From: Brooklawnia sp050943675
Lineage (GTDB): Bacteria; Actinomycetota; Actinomycetes; Propionibacteriales; Propionibacteriaceae
Assembly: GCA_050943675.1 (NCBI GenBank)
Contig: JBMNPP010000010.1
Span: 1 to 27,342 of the forward strand
Length of the DNA stretch: 27,342 bases
Direction of reading: 5' to 3'
The number at the start of each line of letters is the position of its first letter. The first letter of the stretch is position 1. Of the stretch, positions 14,683-21,621 are shown one piece after another. Below the pieces are notes generated by a model. That model was not told the origin of the DNA. It did not search any database and saw only the letters and a program-made list of their open reading frames with translations. Both the position numbers and the translations under genes were made by a program.

Positions 14683-16257
14683 TTACACCGGGAACAGGCC
14701 GTGCTTCTTCGGCACGGATTGGACGACCTTGGTTTGCAGCACCTCGAGGGCCCGCACCAAGCGGGGCCTGGTCTCGCGGGGCTCGATGACCTCATCGATC
14801 TGGCCCATATCGGCAGCCCGATACGGGTTGAAGAACTTCTCGCGGTACTCGGCGACGAACTCGGCCTTGGCCGCGTCCGGATCCTCGGCAGCCTTGATTG
14901 CGCGACCGTGCAGCAGCCCGGCAGCACCCTCGGGACCCATCACCGCGATCTGGGCGGTCGGCCAGGCGAACGCCACGTCGGAGCCCATCTGCTTGGAACT
15001 CAGTGCCACATATGAGCCACCGATCGCCTTGCGGGTGACCACTGAAATCTTCGGCACCGTGGCCTGGCAGTAGGCGTAAATGATCTTGGCGCCATGCCTG
15101 ATCACGCCGTTGTATTCCTGCTCGACACCAGGCAGGTAGCCCGGGCAGTCGACGAAGGTCAGCACCGGCAACGAGTAGACATCGCAGATGCGGATGAACC
15201 GGCTGATCTTGTCAGAGGAGTCGATGTCGAGCACTCCGGACATCACCATCGGCTGGTTGGCGACGATGCCGACCGGACGGCCATCCAGCCGCGCGAAGGC
15301 AACGATCGCATTCGGTGCGAATGAGGCATGCACCTCGAGGATCGAGTCCTCGTCGAAGATCTGCTCGAGCACGTTGCGCATGTCGTAGGCACGGCGCTCA
15401 TCGTCGGGCACGATCGTGTTGAGTGCGTCACTCATCCGGTCCGGTGAATCGTCGGTACGCAGGATCGGTGAATCCTCGGAGGTGTTGGCCGGCAGGTAGC
15501 TCAGCAGCAGCTTGACCAACTCGAGGGCATCAACCTCGGACTTGGCCTCGAATTGGGCCACACCGCTGCGGCCGGCGTGCACAGAGGCCCCACCCAGCTC
15601 TTCAGCAGTGACCTGTTCGCCGGTCACCGAGGCCACGATGTCGGGGCCGGTGAGGAACATGTTCGAGGTCTGGTCGACCATGATGGTGAAGTCGGTCAGT
15701 GCGGGGGAGTAGACCGCGCCACCGGCGCAGGGGCCCATGATCACACTGATCTGAGGGATCACCCCGGAGGCCGCCACGTTGCGCTGGAAGACCTCGCCAT
15801 AGGCGGCCAGGCTGCGCACACCCTCCTGCACCCGGGCGCCGCCTGAATCGTTCAGGCCCACGATCGGGATACCGCTTTCGAGCGCGAGGTCCTGGATCTT
15901 GTTGATCTTCTGGGCCTGCACCTGGCTGAACGACCCGCCGAGCACAGTGAAATCCTGCGCATATACGGCAACCCGGCGGCCCAGCACCTTTCCGAAACCG
16001 GTGACCACGCCATCACCCGGGAATTTCTTGTCAGCCATGCCGAAATCGGTCACGTCGTGGGTGGCCAGTGCGCCGAGCTCCTGGAAGGAGCCCTCGTCGA
16101 GCAGAATCGACAACCGCTCTCGAGCTGTCATCTTGCCTTTTGCGTGCTGTACCTCAATGCGTTGGGCGCCTCCACCTTCAAGGGCCTTTTCGCGCATATG
16201 GCGCAGCGTCGTCAAATGGTCTGATGACGACTGCTCTGGCGTCACGGTGTCAGTCAT
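14683..16257 (-). CDS. mmdA: Methylmalonyl-CoA decarboxylase alpha subunit (carboxyltransferase)
   Basis: Cytoplasmic carboxyltransferase moving the carboxyl of an acyl-CoA, most likely (S)-methylmalonyl-CoA, to biotin. It has 524 residues, the same length as transcarboxylase 12S and close to MmdA. Two crotonase-fold halves are present, with acyl-CoA oxyanion-hole segments VLGGSFSQ (105-112) and GPCAGGAVYSPAL (175-187), and the biotin-side segment RKAIGGSYVAL (409-419). It ends KKHGLFPV, very like the 12S terminus (KKHGNFPC). ATG 16257 has GAGG 5 bases upstream. It is the first gene of a four-gene unit with a Na+-pump beta subunit, which separates it from propionyl-CoA carboxylase beta and from the transcarboxylase (no 5S gene here). 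Confidence 0.94.
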   Translation of the reverse strand: MTDTVTPEQSSSDHLTTLRHMREKALEGGGAQRIEVQHAKGKMTARERLSILLDEGSFQELGALATHDVTDFGMADKKFPGDGVVTGFGKVLGRRVAVYAQDFTVLGGSFSQVQAQKINKIQDLALESGIPIVGLNDSGGARVQEGVRSLAAYGEVFQRNVAASGVIPQISVIMGPCAGGAVYSPALTDFTIMVDQTSNMFLTGPDIVASVTGEQVTAEELGGASVHAGRSGVAQFEAKSEVDALELVKLLLSYLPANTSEDSPILRTDDSPDRMSDALNTIVPDDERRAYDMRNVLEQIFDEDSILEVHASFAPNAIVAFARLDGRPVGIVANQPMVMSGVLDIDSSDKISRFIRICDVYSLPVLTFVDCPGYLPGVEQEYNGVIRHGAKIIYAYCQATVPKISVVTRKAIGGSYVALSSKQMGSDVAFAWPTAQIAVMGPEGAAGLLHGRAIKAAEDPDAAKAEFVAEYREKFFNPYRAADMGQIDEVIEPRETRPRLVRALEVLQTKVVQSVPKKHGLFPV

Positions 16258-16282
16258 TGTCACCTCGCTGTAGCAATTTGGA

Positions 16283-16301
16283 AGCACCCCGAAAGGGCGC
16301 T
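16283..16301 (-). other. Stem-loop in the mmdA leader
   Basis: The transcribed strand can form an 8-bp stem (AGCGCCCT with GGGGTGCT, two G-U pairs) with a 3-base loop between the predicted promoter and the Shine-Dalgarno of mmdA. It may affect stability or expression of the operon; no riboswitch class is recognised. Confidence 0.35.
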
Positions 16302-16307
16302 GGGCTC

Positions 16308-16316
16308 AAATTAGCA
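16308..16316 (-). promoter_or_regulatory. Extended -10 promoter candidate for the mmd operon
   Basis: TGCTAATTT on the minus strand reads as TGn followed by TAATTT, an extended -10. It would give a leader of about 45 bases containing the stem-loop and the GAGG Shine-Dalgarno. The -35 region is not recognisable, as is common for extended -10 promoters. Confidence 0.4.
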
Positions 16317-16342
16317 TGGAGCCAACGGGATGATCAGACGGC

Positions 16343-16367
16343 ACGGCAACTGCGGAATTGTTGCCAT
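16343..16367 (-). terminator. Hairpin directly after the sulfolipid glycosyltransferase gene
   Basis: An 8-bp stem (ATGGCAAC with GTTGCCGT, one G-U pair) with a 9-base loop begins 4 bases after the stop codon. There is no T-run. It probably separates the sqd pair from the mmd operon downstream on the same strand. Confidence 0.45.
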
Positions 16368-16370
16368 GGC

Positions 16371-17528
16371 CTAGCCTGGGGATCTGTCCTCTTGCCGCGC
16401 AGGACGGCCCGGGTGCTGCTCGATCGCCAGGCGGTAGAACTCCACCAGTGCCTCGGTGGAGGCCCGCCAGCTGTGCCGTTCGGCCTCGGCGCGGGCAGCC
16501 CGTCCCATCTGGGCCCGCAGGCCCGGATCGTTGACCAGCAGGCCCAGCTTTTCGACGATCTGGTCTGCGTCGTGCGGTTCGAACAGGAATCCCTCGACAC
16601 CGTCGGTGAACAGGTGTGGGATACCCCCGGCATTCGCACCGATCACCGGCACCCCCGAGGCCATCGCCTCCAGGCCTGCAAAGCCCAGGGTTTCGGTGGT
16701 GGAGGGGAACAGGAAGGCATCAGCGCTGGCATAGGCCTCAGCCAGTTCATGCCCGGTCAGGTATCCGGTGAAGACGGTGTTGGTGCCAGCGAACTTGCTG
16801 CGCAGTGCCTGGCTGGCCGGCCCCGATCCGACCAGGGCGAACCGGACATGGGGCATCCGGTGCACCGGTTCGAGCAGGTCTTCCAGGTTTTTTTCTGGCG
16901 ATAGCCGCCCCACATATATGGCCAGCGGATCGTCGGGGTGGTCATCGCTCAGGCGGCGCCGCATCCGCTTGGTTCGCGCCTGGGGACGGTAGGTGGCGGT
17001 GTCGACTGCCTTGGGCCACAGGTCGACCCGCTGCACACCGGAGGCCCTGGCCTGGTCAACCATCTGCGGTGAGGTGCACAGGTTCACTTCTGCCCGGTTG
17101 TGCAGTCCGGTCGTCCACCAGTCAGCGACCCCGGTCAACCAACCCAGGTGCAGCTTCTTGACGTAGCTGGCCAACTGGGTGTGGTACGAGGCCAGCAGGG
17201 GGATGTTGCGGCGCTGGGCGGAAAGCACCCCATAGGCCGCCAGCCAGGCCGGGTTGACCGCATGCACCACGTCCGGCTTGAAGCGGATCATCTGCTCGGC
17301 GATCTTCGGTGTGGGCAAACCGACCTTGATCTCGGGGTACCAGGGCCGGAAGCTGACTGAACGCACCCGCACGACCTGGAAACCGGCGTAGCTGGGGGGC
17401 GGTGAACCGGGAGCGAAGATGATTGCCTCGTGGCCGAGCTCAGCCAGCTCGTCGAGGGTGCGCAGCAGCCGGGTCACCACCCCGTCGATCTTCGGCAGGA
17501 AGACCTCGGTGAAGAACGCTATGCGCAT
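16371..17528 (-). CDS. sqdX: GT4-type glycosyltransferase, probable sulfoquinovosyltransferase
   Basis: A 385-residue GT-B glycosyltransferase. The N-terminal domain opens MRIAFFTEVFLPKIDGVV and contains FKPDVVHAVNPA (83-94) and LLASYHTQLASYV (111-123), like SqdX/SQD2 and the related mannosyltransferases. The C-terminal domain has YVGRLSPEKNLEDLL (205-219), VGSGP (233-237) and the nucleotide-sugar E-x7-E motif with E279 and E287 in TETLGFAGLE. ATG 17528 overlaps the upstream stop as TGATG, so it is translationally coupled to the UDP-sulfoquinovose synthase. That coupling is the main reason to assign transfer of sulfoquinovose to diacylglycerol; by sequence alone an alpha-mannosyltransferase (PimB/MgtA-like) is the alternative. 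It probably acts at the inner face of the membrane. Confidence 0.82.
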   Translation of the reverse strand: MRIAFFTEVFLPKIDGVVTRLLRTLDELAELGHEAIIFAPGSPPPSYAGFQVVRVRSVSFRPWYPEIKVGLPTPKIAEQMIRFKPDVVHAVNPAWLAAYGVLSAQRRNIPLLASYHTQLASYVKKLHLGWLTGVADWWTTGLHNRAEVNLCTSPQMVDQARASGVQRVDLWPKAVDTATYRPQARTKRMRRRLSDDHPDDPLAIYVGRLSPEKNLEDLLEPVHRMPHVRFALVGSGPASQALRSKFAGTNTVFTGYLTGHELAEAYASADAFLFPSTTETLGFAGLEAMASGVPVIGANAGGIPHLFTDGVEGFLFEPHDADQIVEKLGLLVNDPGLRAQMGRAARAEAERHSWRASTEALVEFYRLAIEQHPGRPARQEDRSPG

Positions 17529-18745
17529 CAGGCCTGCTGCTGGCTCGGGTTGGCCAGCGAGGGTGGGATGCCCGGCTCCTGGTGCTTTGTCCACAGCGAG
17601 GTGGCCGGGATACGCGAGTGGTCGGCACGGTCGGCGTAGCGTCCGGCGGTCTCGTTGATCTCGCGCAGCAGACCCTCGGACAGGGTGGTCGGATTCAGCC
17701 CGAGGGCCAGGAACTTCTCGTTCTTGGCCAGCAGGTCATTCTCGAACGCCTCCTTGCGGGGGTCGGGCACCATCTCTACCGTGGCACCGGTCAACCTGGC
17801 GACGAGCTCTGCCAGGTCGCGCACCCGGTGGGTTTCGGTCATCTGGTTGAAGATCTCGACGCGGTCACCACGGGACGGCGGATTCTTCAGCGCAATCTCG
17901 ACGCAACGCACCATGTCCTGGATGTGGATGAAGGCGCGGGTCTGCCCGCCAGTGCCGTGCACGGTCAACGGGTAGCCGACAGCGGCCTGGATCAGGAAGC
18001 GGTTGAGCACCGTGCCGTAGTCGCCGTCGTAGTCGAAGCGGTTGATGAGCCGCTCGTCAAGGTTGGTCTCGACGGTATTGGTGCCCCAGATGATGCCCTG
18101 GTGCAGGTCGGTGATGCGCAGTTCGTCGTTCTTGGCGTAGTAGGCGAACAGGGTCTGGTCGAGCACCTTGGTCATGTGGTAAATCGACCCCGGATTGGTG
18201 GGGTAGAGGATCTCGGTCTCGACAACGCCACCGTCATCGGTGGGCACCTGGATGTCGAGGTACCCCTCGGGGATCGCCATGCCAGCGGTGCCGTAGCCGT
18301 AGACACCCATCGTGCCCAGGTGCACCAGGTGGATGTCCTGGTCGGATTCCACGATCGCGCACAGCACGTTGTGGGTGGCGTTGGTGTTGTTGTCGATGGT
18401 GTAGCGCTTGTGCTTGCCCGACTTCATCGAGTAGGGCGCGGCCCGCTGCTCGGCGTAGTGGATGATCGCATCAGGACGCTCAGCGTTGATGAGATCAAGC
18501 AAACCGTGGTAGTCGTGGGCGACGTCCAGTTCGGCCATGCCGATCTCGCGGCCGGTGACCTCGCGCCAGGCCTGACGACGCTCAACCATGGAGCGGATCG
18601 GGGTCAGCGATTGCACTCCCAGTTCCTCATCGATGCGCCGACGTGAAAAGTTGTCGACGATGATCACCTCGTGGCCTTGGGCCGACAAATGGAGGGAAGC
18701 GGGCCAACCGCAGAAGCCGTCGCCACCGAGAACCAGGACCTTCAT
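17528..18745 (-). CDS. sqdB: UDP-sulfoquinovose synthase
   Basis: A 405-residue extended short-chain dehydrogenase that makes UDP-sulfoquinovose from UDP-glucose and sulfite. It follows plant SQD1 almost segment by segment: GGDGFCGWPASLHLS (residues 8-22), the NAD loop VDNFSRRRID, SLTPI (46-50), HYAEQRAAPYSM (96-107), LGTMGVYG (143-150), the catalytic YxxxK as Y189-HMT-K193, DLHQGIIWG, RFDYDGDYGTVLNRF, GYPLTVHGTGGQTRAFI and VEIFNQMTE (297-304). The GGQTR and DYG...NRF signatures distinguish this subfamily from ordinary UDP-glucose epimerases. One visible change is Val where plant SQD1 has Glu in TMGEYG. The C-terminal 15 residues are polar and variable. It is the first gene of the pair with the glycosyltransferase. 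Confidence 0.93.
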   Translation of the reverse strand: MKVLVLGGDGFCGWPASLHLSAQGHEVIIVDNFSRRRIDEELGVQSLTPIRSMVERRQAWREVTGREIGMAELDVAHDYHGLLDLINAERPDAIIHYAEQRAAPYSMKSGKHKRYTIDNNTNATHNVLCAIVESDQDIHLVHLGTMGVYGYGTAGMAIPEGYLDIQVPTDDGGVVETEILYPTNPGSIYHMTKVLDQTLFAYYAKNDELRITDLHQGIIWGTNTVETNLDERLINRFDYDGDYGTVLNRFLIQAAVGYPLTVHGTGGQTRAFIHIQDMVRCVEIALKNPPSRGDRVEIFNQMTETHRVRDLAELVARLTGATVEMVPDPRKEAFENDLLAKNEKFLALGLNPTTLSEGLLREINETAGRYADRADHSRIPATSLWTKHQEPGIPPSLANPSQQQA

Positions 18746-18832
18746 TGTTTTCTCTCTGCTCGTCGATCCGACCCAAGGGCTGTGTGCCTTGTGTCACCTT
18801 TTGCGCACCGAACATGCCGCAGTTGCTGCACG

Positions 18833-20014
18833 TCAGGCGGCTGATCTCACCCTAGCCCTCCAGCAAAGAGCGGCGGCGGTAAGTCCGGCCACTGCGGCGA
18901 CCAGGAGTGCGATCCGCAGCCCAAACAATTCCGCAGCCCCACCAATGAATGGTGAACTGAAGGTGAACGTGATGCGCATGGCAAAACTGACCACAGTGAT
19001 GCCGGTGCCCGAGGCGACGCCAGGGATCCGTCCGGCCGCGGCATATGCGGTCGGTACCAGGGATGCGCACCCGTAACCCATCAGTGCCAGGCCCAGGTAG
19101 ACCAGGGCCGGGTGGGGCGCGCTGACCATCAGCAGGCCACCAGAACCAACCAGCAGCCCGCCAACGGTGGCCAGTTGCCAGGCTCCGAAGCGTTCAGTCA
19201 GGCCATCGGCGGTGAAGCGTCCAATTATCTGCATGGCGAGCATGACCACCATCGCCAGACCAGCGGTGGCGAAGGGCAGATCGAATTCGCTGACCAGGTA
19301 GACCGCACCCCAGTTGTGGGTGACGTCCTCGGGCAGCACACCTGCCAGTCCGATGAGTGCGAGTGGGATGGCTGGCAGCAAGCGGCGCCAGTTGGGGTGG
19401 GCCCGGCGGTCCTGATCGGCCTTGGCCTGCTGCAGGCGCTTAGCGACGTCAGTGGGGATGTGGCCCATTCGGTAACAGAACAGGGCGAGCACTGCGATCA
19501 GGATGCTCATGCCAAGTGCCTGCCACCGGATCGGCACACCGAGCCCGGCGCAGGCGGCACCGATTCCGCCGGCGATGATGGCGCCAACGCTCCAGGTGCC
19601 GTGCAGTGAATTGATGATGGTGCGGCCGGTCCAGTTCTCGACCTGCACCCCCTGGGTGTTCTGGGCGGCATCGATCGATGCGTCGAGGAAGCCGACCAGG
19701 AAGTAGGCGGCTGCGAACAGCACTGGGGTGCCAGCAAAACCCGCGACCGCCAGGAAGATCGCGGCCGTCCAGGTGGTGACCAGCCCCACCCGCAAGGGTC
19801 CGAACCGGCTGATCAGCCGGGCTGGCAGTGGACCGGCGCTGATAGCGCCGAACCCCATCGCTGCCACTACGAGCCCGTAGTAGCCCTCGCTGAGCCCAAA
19901 GTTCTGTTTGATCTCGGGCAGCCGGGGCACCAGGTGCATCATCAGCCCGTTGGTCATGAAGTTGAGCGCGACACCCCAGCGGGCAAGGTGTGGCGACGGA
20001 CTGAATCTTGGCAT
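18833..20014 (-). CDS. MFS transporter
   Basis: A 393-residue major facilitator with about 12 hydrophobic helices in two halves joined by a hydrophilic loop (about residues 200-222, KRLQQAKADQDRRAHP). The first half has LPARLISRFGPLRVGL (about 63-78), in the position of the MFS motif between TM2 and TM3, and the family-like opening RWGVALNFMTNGLMMHLVPRLPEI. It resembles YbjJ-type MFS proteins, whose substrates are mostly unknown. It lies 87 bases upstream of sqdB on the same strand and could be co-transcribed, but sqdB has its own leader, so a link with sulfolipid synthesis is only a possibility. A leaderless -10 box precedes ATG 20014. Confidence 0.9.
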   Translation of the reverse strand: MPRFSPSPHLARWGVALNFMTNGLMMHLVPRLPEIKQNFGLSEGYYGLVVAAMGFGAISAGPLPARLISRFGPLRVGLVTTWTAAIFLAVAGFAGTPVLFAAAYFLVGFLDASIDAAQNTQGVQVENWTGRTIINSLHGTWSVGAIIAGGIGAACAGLGVPIRWQALGMSILIAVLALFCYRMGHIPTDVAKRLQQAKADQDRRAHPNWRRLLPAIPLALIGLAGVLPEDVTHNWGAVYLVSEFDLPFATAGLAMVVMLAMQIIGRFTADGLTERFGAWQLATVGGLLVGSGGLLMVSAPHPALVYLGLALMGYGCASLVPTAYAAAGRIPGVASGTGITVVSFAMRITFTFSSPFIGGAAELFGLRIALLVAAVAGLTAAALCWRARVRSAA

Positions 20015-20021
20015 CCCGCGC

Positions 20022-20027
20022 AGTCTA
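20022..20027 (-). promoter_or_regulatory. -10 box of a predicted leaderless MFS transcript
   Basis: TAGACT followed by 7 bases and then ATG 20014 on the minus strand. No Shine-Dalgarno is visible. Confidence 0.5.
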
Positions 20028-20043
20028 GTGCGCGGTCACGCCG

Positions 20044-20955
20044 TTACTCCTCGTCCAGGCCCTTCAGGAACTCCTCGACCTCGGCACCGATCTCGTCGGC
20101 CGACGGAACATCTGCCTGGCTGGTCAGCGCGCGGGCGTCCATCCACTTCTCGAACTGCTCCTCGAGGGTGGCCACCACGCGCTGGGCCTCTTCGGACTGC
20201 GCGACCTGGATGTCGACCATGCGTCGGGTGCTCTGGGCGTCCTGCAGGAGCCGGTCGTCGGCCTCCACCTCGAGCCCAGTGGTCTTGCCGGCCTGGCTGA
20301 GCAGGGCGATGGCGGCCTCCGGGTAGGCGTTGTCGGCCAGGTAGTGCGGCACATGGGCCACCAGGCCCACCACGTCCTTGCCGTGCTCACCCAGCCGCAG
20401 TGTCAGCAGGCCGGTGAACGAGGCACCCATCTGGAAGACACCGGGGATGCCGTCGCGGTCACCCAGGAGTGCCGGATCGGTGGCAAAACCGGACACGTGC
20501 ACCGGCCGGGTGTGCGGGGCAGGGGCGGGCATCGACTGCAGGATCACTGTGCGGCCCACATTGAAGTTGTTCATGACCTCTTCGATGGCTGCAGCCATCC
20601 GCTCCCACTGCAGCGACGGCTCGGGGCCGTTCAACAGCAGGAAGCTGGTGCCGGTGCCGTCGGTGATCTTGTGCAGGGCGATCTCTGGGGCTTCGTATTG
20701 CCGGAAATGGTTGTGGTCGAACATGATCGTCGGCCGGCGTCCGGTGTAGTCAAACAACTGGTCGACATCGAAGTCGCCGATCTTGTAGTTGGCGAACCGC
20801 TCGAGCAGGTGGCTGTCTATCAGGGCCTGGGTCTCGCCAGCGTCGCCGTAGCTGCCCAGGGTCACCACCAGGGTCGGACGTTCGGCGGAATGCTGGTCGC
20901 AGCTGTCGGCATCAAGGTGTGGTGACAGCCGGAACAATGCACTGGGGTCGAGCAT
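20044..20955 (-). CDS. PAC2-family protein
   Basis: A 303-residue soluble protein of the PAC2 family, related to archaeal and eukaryotic proteasome assembly chaperones. Many actinobacteria encode PAC2 proteins whose role is not established. Family-like segments are VTLGSYGDAGETQALIDSHLL, the PTIMFDHNHF region, LLNGPEPSLQWERMAAAI, and GVFQMGASFTGLLTLRLGEHGKDVVGLVAHVPHYLADNAYPEAA split across the core. The C-terminal 70 residues are charged and probably helical. ATG 20955 is chosen because GGAGG (20964-20968) lies 8 bases upstream; ATG 20961 would have only 2 bases of spacing, and the frame also has a GTG at 20970. No proteasome genes are in the window. Confidence 0.88.
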   Translation of the reverse strand: MLDPSALFRLSPHLDADSCDQHSAERPTLVVTLGSYGDAGETQALIDSHLLERFANYKIGDFDVDQLFDYTGRRPTIMFDHNHFRQYEAPEIALHKITDGTGTSFLLLNGPEPSLQWERMAAAIEEVMNNFNVGRTVILQSMPAPAPHTRPVHVSGFATDPALLGDRDGIPGVFQMGASFTGLLTLRLGEHGKDVVGLVAHVPHYLADNAYPEAAIALLSQAGKTTGLEVEADDRLLQDAQSTRRMVDIQVAQSEEAQRVVATLEEQFEKWMDARALTSQADVPSADEIGAEVEEFLKGLDEE

Positions 20956-21030
20956 CGTCATCACCTCCACTAAAGCGGTTACTCAACGTTCTTGTATATC
21001 AACGCCCGCAACCGCTGCTGCTATTCCCCG

Positions 21031-21081
21031 GGGCGCCCAGGGCCTACTGGGCAGGACGCCCGACGGGTCCTGGGGGCGCCC
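21031..21081. repeat. Structured G/C-rich element with two GGGCGCCC palindromes
   Basis: The 240-base divergent gap between the PAC2 and Ser/Ala/Pro-rich genes holds two copies of the self-complementary octamer GGGCGCCC (21031-21038 and 21074-21081). A 6-bp hairpin, CAGGAC/GTCCTG with a 9-base loop (21052-21072), lies between them. The copies can pair with each other around the hairpin. It could be a binding site for a regulator of either flanking gene or an RNA structure; nothing more specific can be said. The rest of the gap shows no gene. Confidence 0.4.
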
Positions 21082-21196
21082 GCAGTGAATGTGGCCCGTC
21101 TCATCGGCATGAGAGAATTCTCATTCTGGGGTAAGGGGTGCCTAATAACAGGAGGCGAGAGTAGTGGACATCAGCAAGCAAGAGAGAGGAACTGAA

Positions 21197-21616
21197 ATGA
21201 ACAAGTCCACTATCGCCTGGGCCATCACCGGAGCCCTGGGTCTGGCCGCACTGGGTGGCTCTGCCATTGCCGTCGCCTCTGACGACGCCAGCCAGGCACC
21301 GCGCCCCGGCATCGTGATCACCGAGGACGCCCCGACCGCCACGAAGTCGGCCAAGGCAAGCGCCGCGTCGGCCCCGTCCGCCCCCTCGGTCAGCAGTGCC
21401 GCCACCAACCACTCGGCCCAGTCCGTGGCCTCGGCACCCAGCGCCTACTCGGCACCGAGTGCTCCCTCGGCCCCTGCCACCTACAACGCGCCAGCCCCCG
21501 AGCCGGTCTACAACCCGCCGGCCTCCGCTGATTCCGCCTGGTCGGCTCCGTCGGCCTATTCCGCAGCCTCGGCCTACTCGGCTCCGTCGGCCCCGTCGGT
21601 GGACTCGATCGACTGA
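21197..21616 (+). CDS. Secreted Ser/Ala/Pro-rich low-complexity protein
   Basis: A 139-residue protein I cannot assign to a named family. It has a Sec-type signal peptide (MNKS, then a hydrophobic stretch to about residue 27, with a plausible cleavage AVA-SDD). A short region follows (about 28-50), then about 90 residues built of SAP, SAY and SAPSA repeats punctuated by Tyr and Trp, ending VDSID. No cysteine, C-terminal membrane anchor or LPxTG is present. The repeats use varied codons, so they are old rather than newly expanded. ATG 21197 has GAGAGGA 6 bases upstream. GTG 21164 also has GGAGG 8 bases upstream and would add 11 polar residues, spoiling the signal peptide. The kinase-like gene follows after 5 bases. 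Confidence 0.75.
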   Translation: MNKSTIAWAITGALGLAALGGSAIAVASDDASQAPRPGIVITEDAPTATKSAKASAASAPSAPSVSSAATNHSAQSVASAPSAYSAPSAPSAPATYNAPAPEPVYNPPASADSAWSAPSAYSAASAYSAPSAPSVDSID

Positions 21617-21621
21617 GTGCC

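Noticed and set aside
12638..16257. Annotation of the cluster as propionibacterial transcarboxylase
   Set aside because: The 12S-like and 1.3S-like subunits would allow it, but there is no 5S subunit, and a Na+-translocating beta subunit and an OadG-like subunit are present in the same unit.
21350..21610. Repetitive DNA considered as a CRISPR-like or satellite array
   Set aside because: The repetition is at protein level (SAP/SAY) with varied codons; there are no identical repeats with regular unique spacers.
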